Below are positions 4,929-5,555 of a stretch of 5,555 nucleotides of DNA, piece by piece. The notes below the pieces were generated by a model. The model did no database searches. It was given only the letters and a program-made list of their open reading frames with translations, and was not told where the DNA came from. Numbering within the stretch: position 1 is the stretch's first letter; each line of letters begins with the position of its first letter. This stretch comes from Cyclobacteriaceae bacterium. GTDB taxonomy: Bacteria; Bacteroidota; Bacteroidia; Cytophagales; Cyclobacteriaceae. The position numbers were made by a program, and so were the translations under genes. The stretch is taken from positions 1 to 5,555 of the forward strand of contig JAIENH010000514.1 of the NCBI GenBank assembly GCA_019751475.1. The letters are read 5' to 3'.

Positions 4929-5555
4929 TTATTCTTCAATATCCAATACTTTGAGTGTTCCGGTTTTTTTCAGTTCATATTCCCTCACCACCTGGTAGAA
5001 TACCGGCAGCACCACCAACACGAAAATGGTAGAAGAGACCAAGCCGAACACAAACGGTATGGCAATGGGCTTCATCACATCACTGCCGGTACCCGTTGAG
5101 ATAAGTATCGGGATTAACCCCAGTATATTGGCCAATACGGTCATCAGCAACGGCCTTACGCGCGGTACAGCGCCCTCGAAAATGGCATTGCGCAAATCTT
5201 CTTTTTCAATTACCTGGTTGGTTTCATTCTTGCTTCCCACCAAGCGTTTGATAGAATCATTCATGTAGGCAATCATCAAAACACCCGTCTCAACAGCTAC
5301 TCCGAACAAGGCAATGAACCCCACCGCCACAGCTACAGAAAAGTTCACGCTATAGAAGTACAATGAATAGACTCCGCCAACCAGAGCAACGGGCACGCTG
5401 ACAAACACAATAATCACTTCACGAAATGTGTGGAACGTGATGTATAGAATAATTCCGATAACCAGCAGGGTAATGGGAATGATGATCATTAGTCTTTTTT
5501 CGGCACGCACCTGGTTTTCGTACTGGCCGCTCCACTGGATGTAGTAGCCCTTTGG
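4929..5555 (-). CDS. cusA: Heavy-metal RND efflux permease, CusA/CzcA family, C-terminal part
   Basis: Inner-membrane proton-driven pump subunit that exports metal ions through the adaptor and an outer-membrane channel. The last 208 residues are present, out of about 1,040 usual for the family; the frame is open to the right edge, so the GTG at 5510 is internal and not a start. Seen: the pre-TM8 motif PKGYYIQWSGQYENQ (1-15), then five membrane segments, about TM8 22-41, TM9 47-67, TM10 73-98, TM11 136-153 and TM12 163-187. TM10 carries GVAVETGVLMI with Glu89, matching the CusA pattern GVAAEFGVVM rather than the CzcA GVAVLNG. The loop before TM11 reads PRVRPLLMT, followed by the conserved STGTGSDVMKPIA. 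There is no fused TolC-like domain at the C-terminus. It stops 4 bases before the first adaptor. The CusA label rests on TM10 and the neighbours; substrate is inferred. Confidence 0.92.
   Translation of the reverse strand, partial: PKGYYIQWSGQYENQVRAEKRLMIIIPITLLVIGIILYITFHTFREVIIVFVSVPVALVGGVYSLYFYSVNFSVAVAVGFIALFGVAVETGVLMIAYMNDSIKRLVGSKNETNQVIEKEDLRNAIFEGAVPRVRPLLMTVLANILGLIPILISTGTGSDVMKPIAIPFVFGLVSSTIFVLVVLPVFYQVVREYELKKTGTLKVLDIEE

Noticed and set aside
4925..4939. TTG at 4939 as the start of the first adaptor
   Set aside because: It would overlap the pump gene's end and use a rare start; the ATG at 4924 lies right after the pump's stop and gives a standard lipoprotein signal.
5508..5510. 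GTG at 5510 as the start of a short 193-residue membrane protein
   Set aside because: The frame continues upstream to the window edge with the conserved pre-TM8 motif of RND pumps, so the codon is internal Val.

Overview
The window is almost entirely from a member of the Bacteroidota. Evidence is the DUF5777-type beta-barrel, lipoprotein-type RND adaptors, A/T-rich leaders with few clear Shine-Dalgarno sites, and mid-40s %GC. About 165 bases at the left edge are foreign. They are about 68% GC and, on the minus strand, encode a piece of a eukaryotic Ctf18-type clamp-loader ATPase. That piece is joined in frame to a bacterial ferredoxin gene. I read this as a chimeric join (assembly or amplification artefact), not a natural fusion.

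Every bacterial gene lies on the minus strand, so transcription runs from high to low coordinates. First (5555-4929) is the C-terminal fifth of a heavy-metal RND pump of the CusA/CzcA class. It is followed, almost without gaps, by two different CusB-like lipoprotein adaptors (4924-3704 and 3700-2600). Both are rich in His and/or Met, which suggests export of Cu(I)/Ag(I) or a related metal. After a 77-base gap comes a second, tightly packed group: a monohaem cytochrome c lipoprotein (2522-2127), a DUF5777-like outer-membrane barrel (2104-1268), an 89-residue Tat-exported protein of unknown function (1255-986), and a Tat-exported multi-cluster Fe-S protein (978 to the chimeric join near 165).

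The first group is a metal-efflux operon. The second looks like the periplasmic/outer-membrane part of a respiratory electron-transfer system. An Fe-S subunit of this kind normally serves an NrfD-type quinol oxidase and often a molybdopterin oxidoreductase; neither is visible, and the chimeric join cuts off where they would be expected. Whether the two groups are one transcript cannot be decided, because the gap shows neither a clear terminator nor a strong promoter.

Most notable points: the in-frame chimera at a short stretch where the two unrelated proteins look alike; loss of one expected cluster-ligating cysteine in the Fe-S protein; a short module shared by the Fe-S protein and its small Tat neighbour; a Met-rich insert inside one adaptor; and a CusA-like pump that keeps one proton-relay residue but not another. 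I found no tRNA, rRNA, CRISPR array, insertion sequence or riboswitch.
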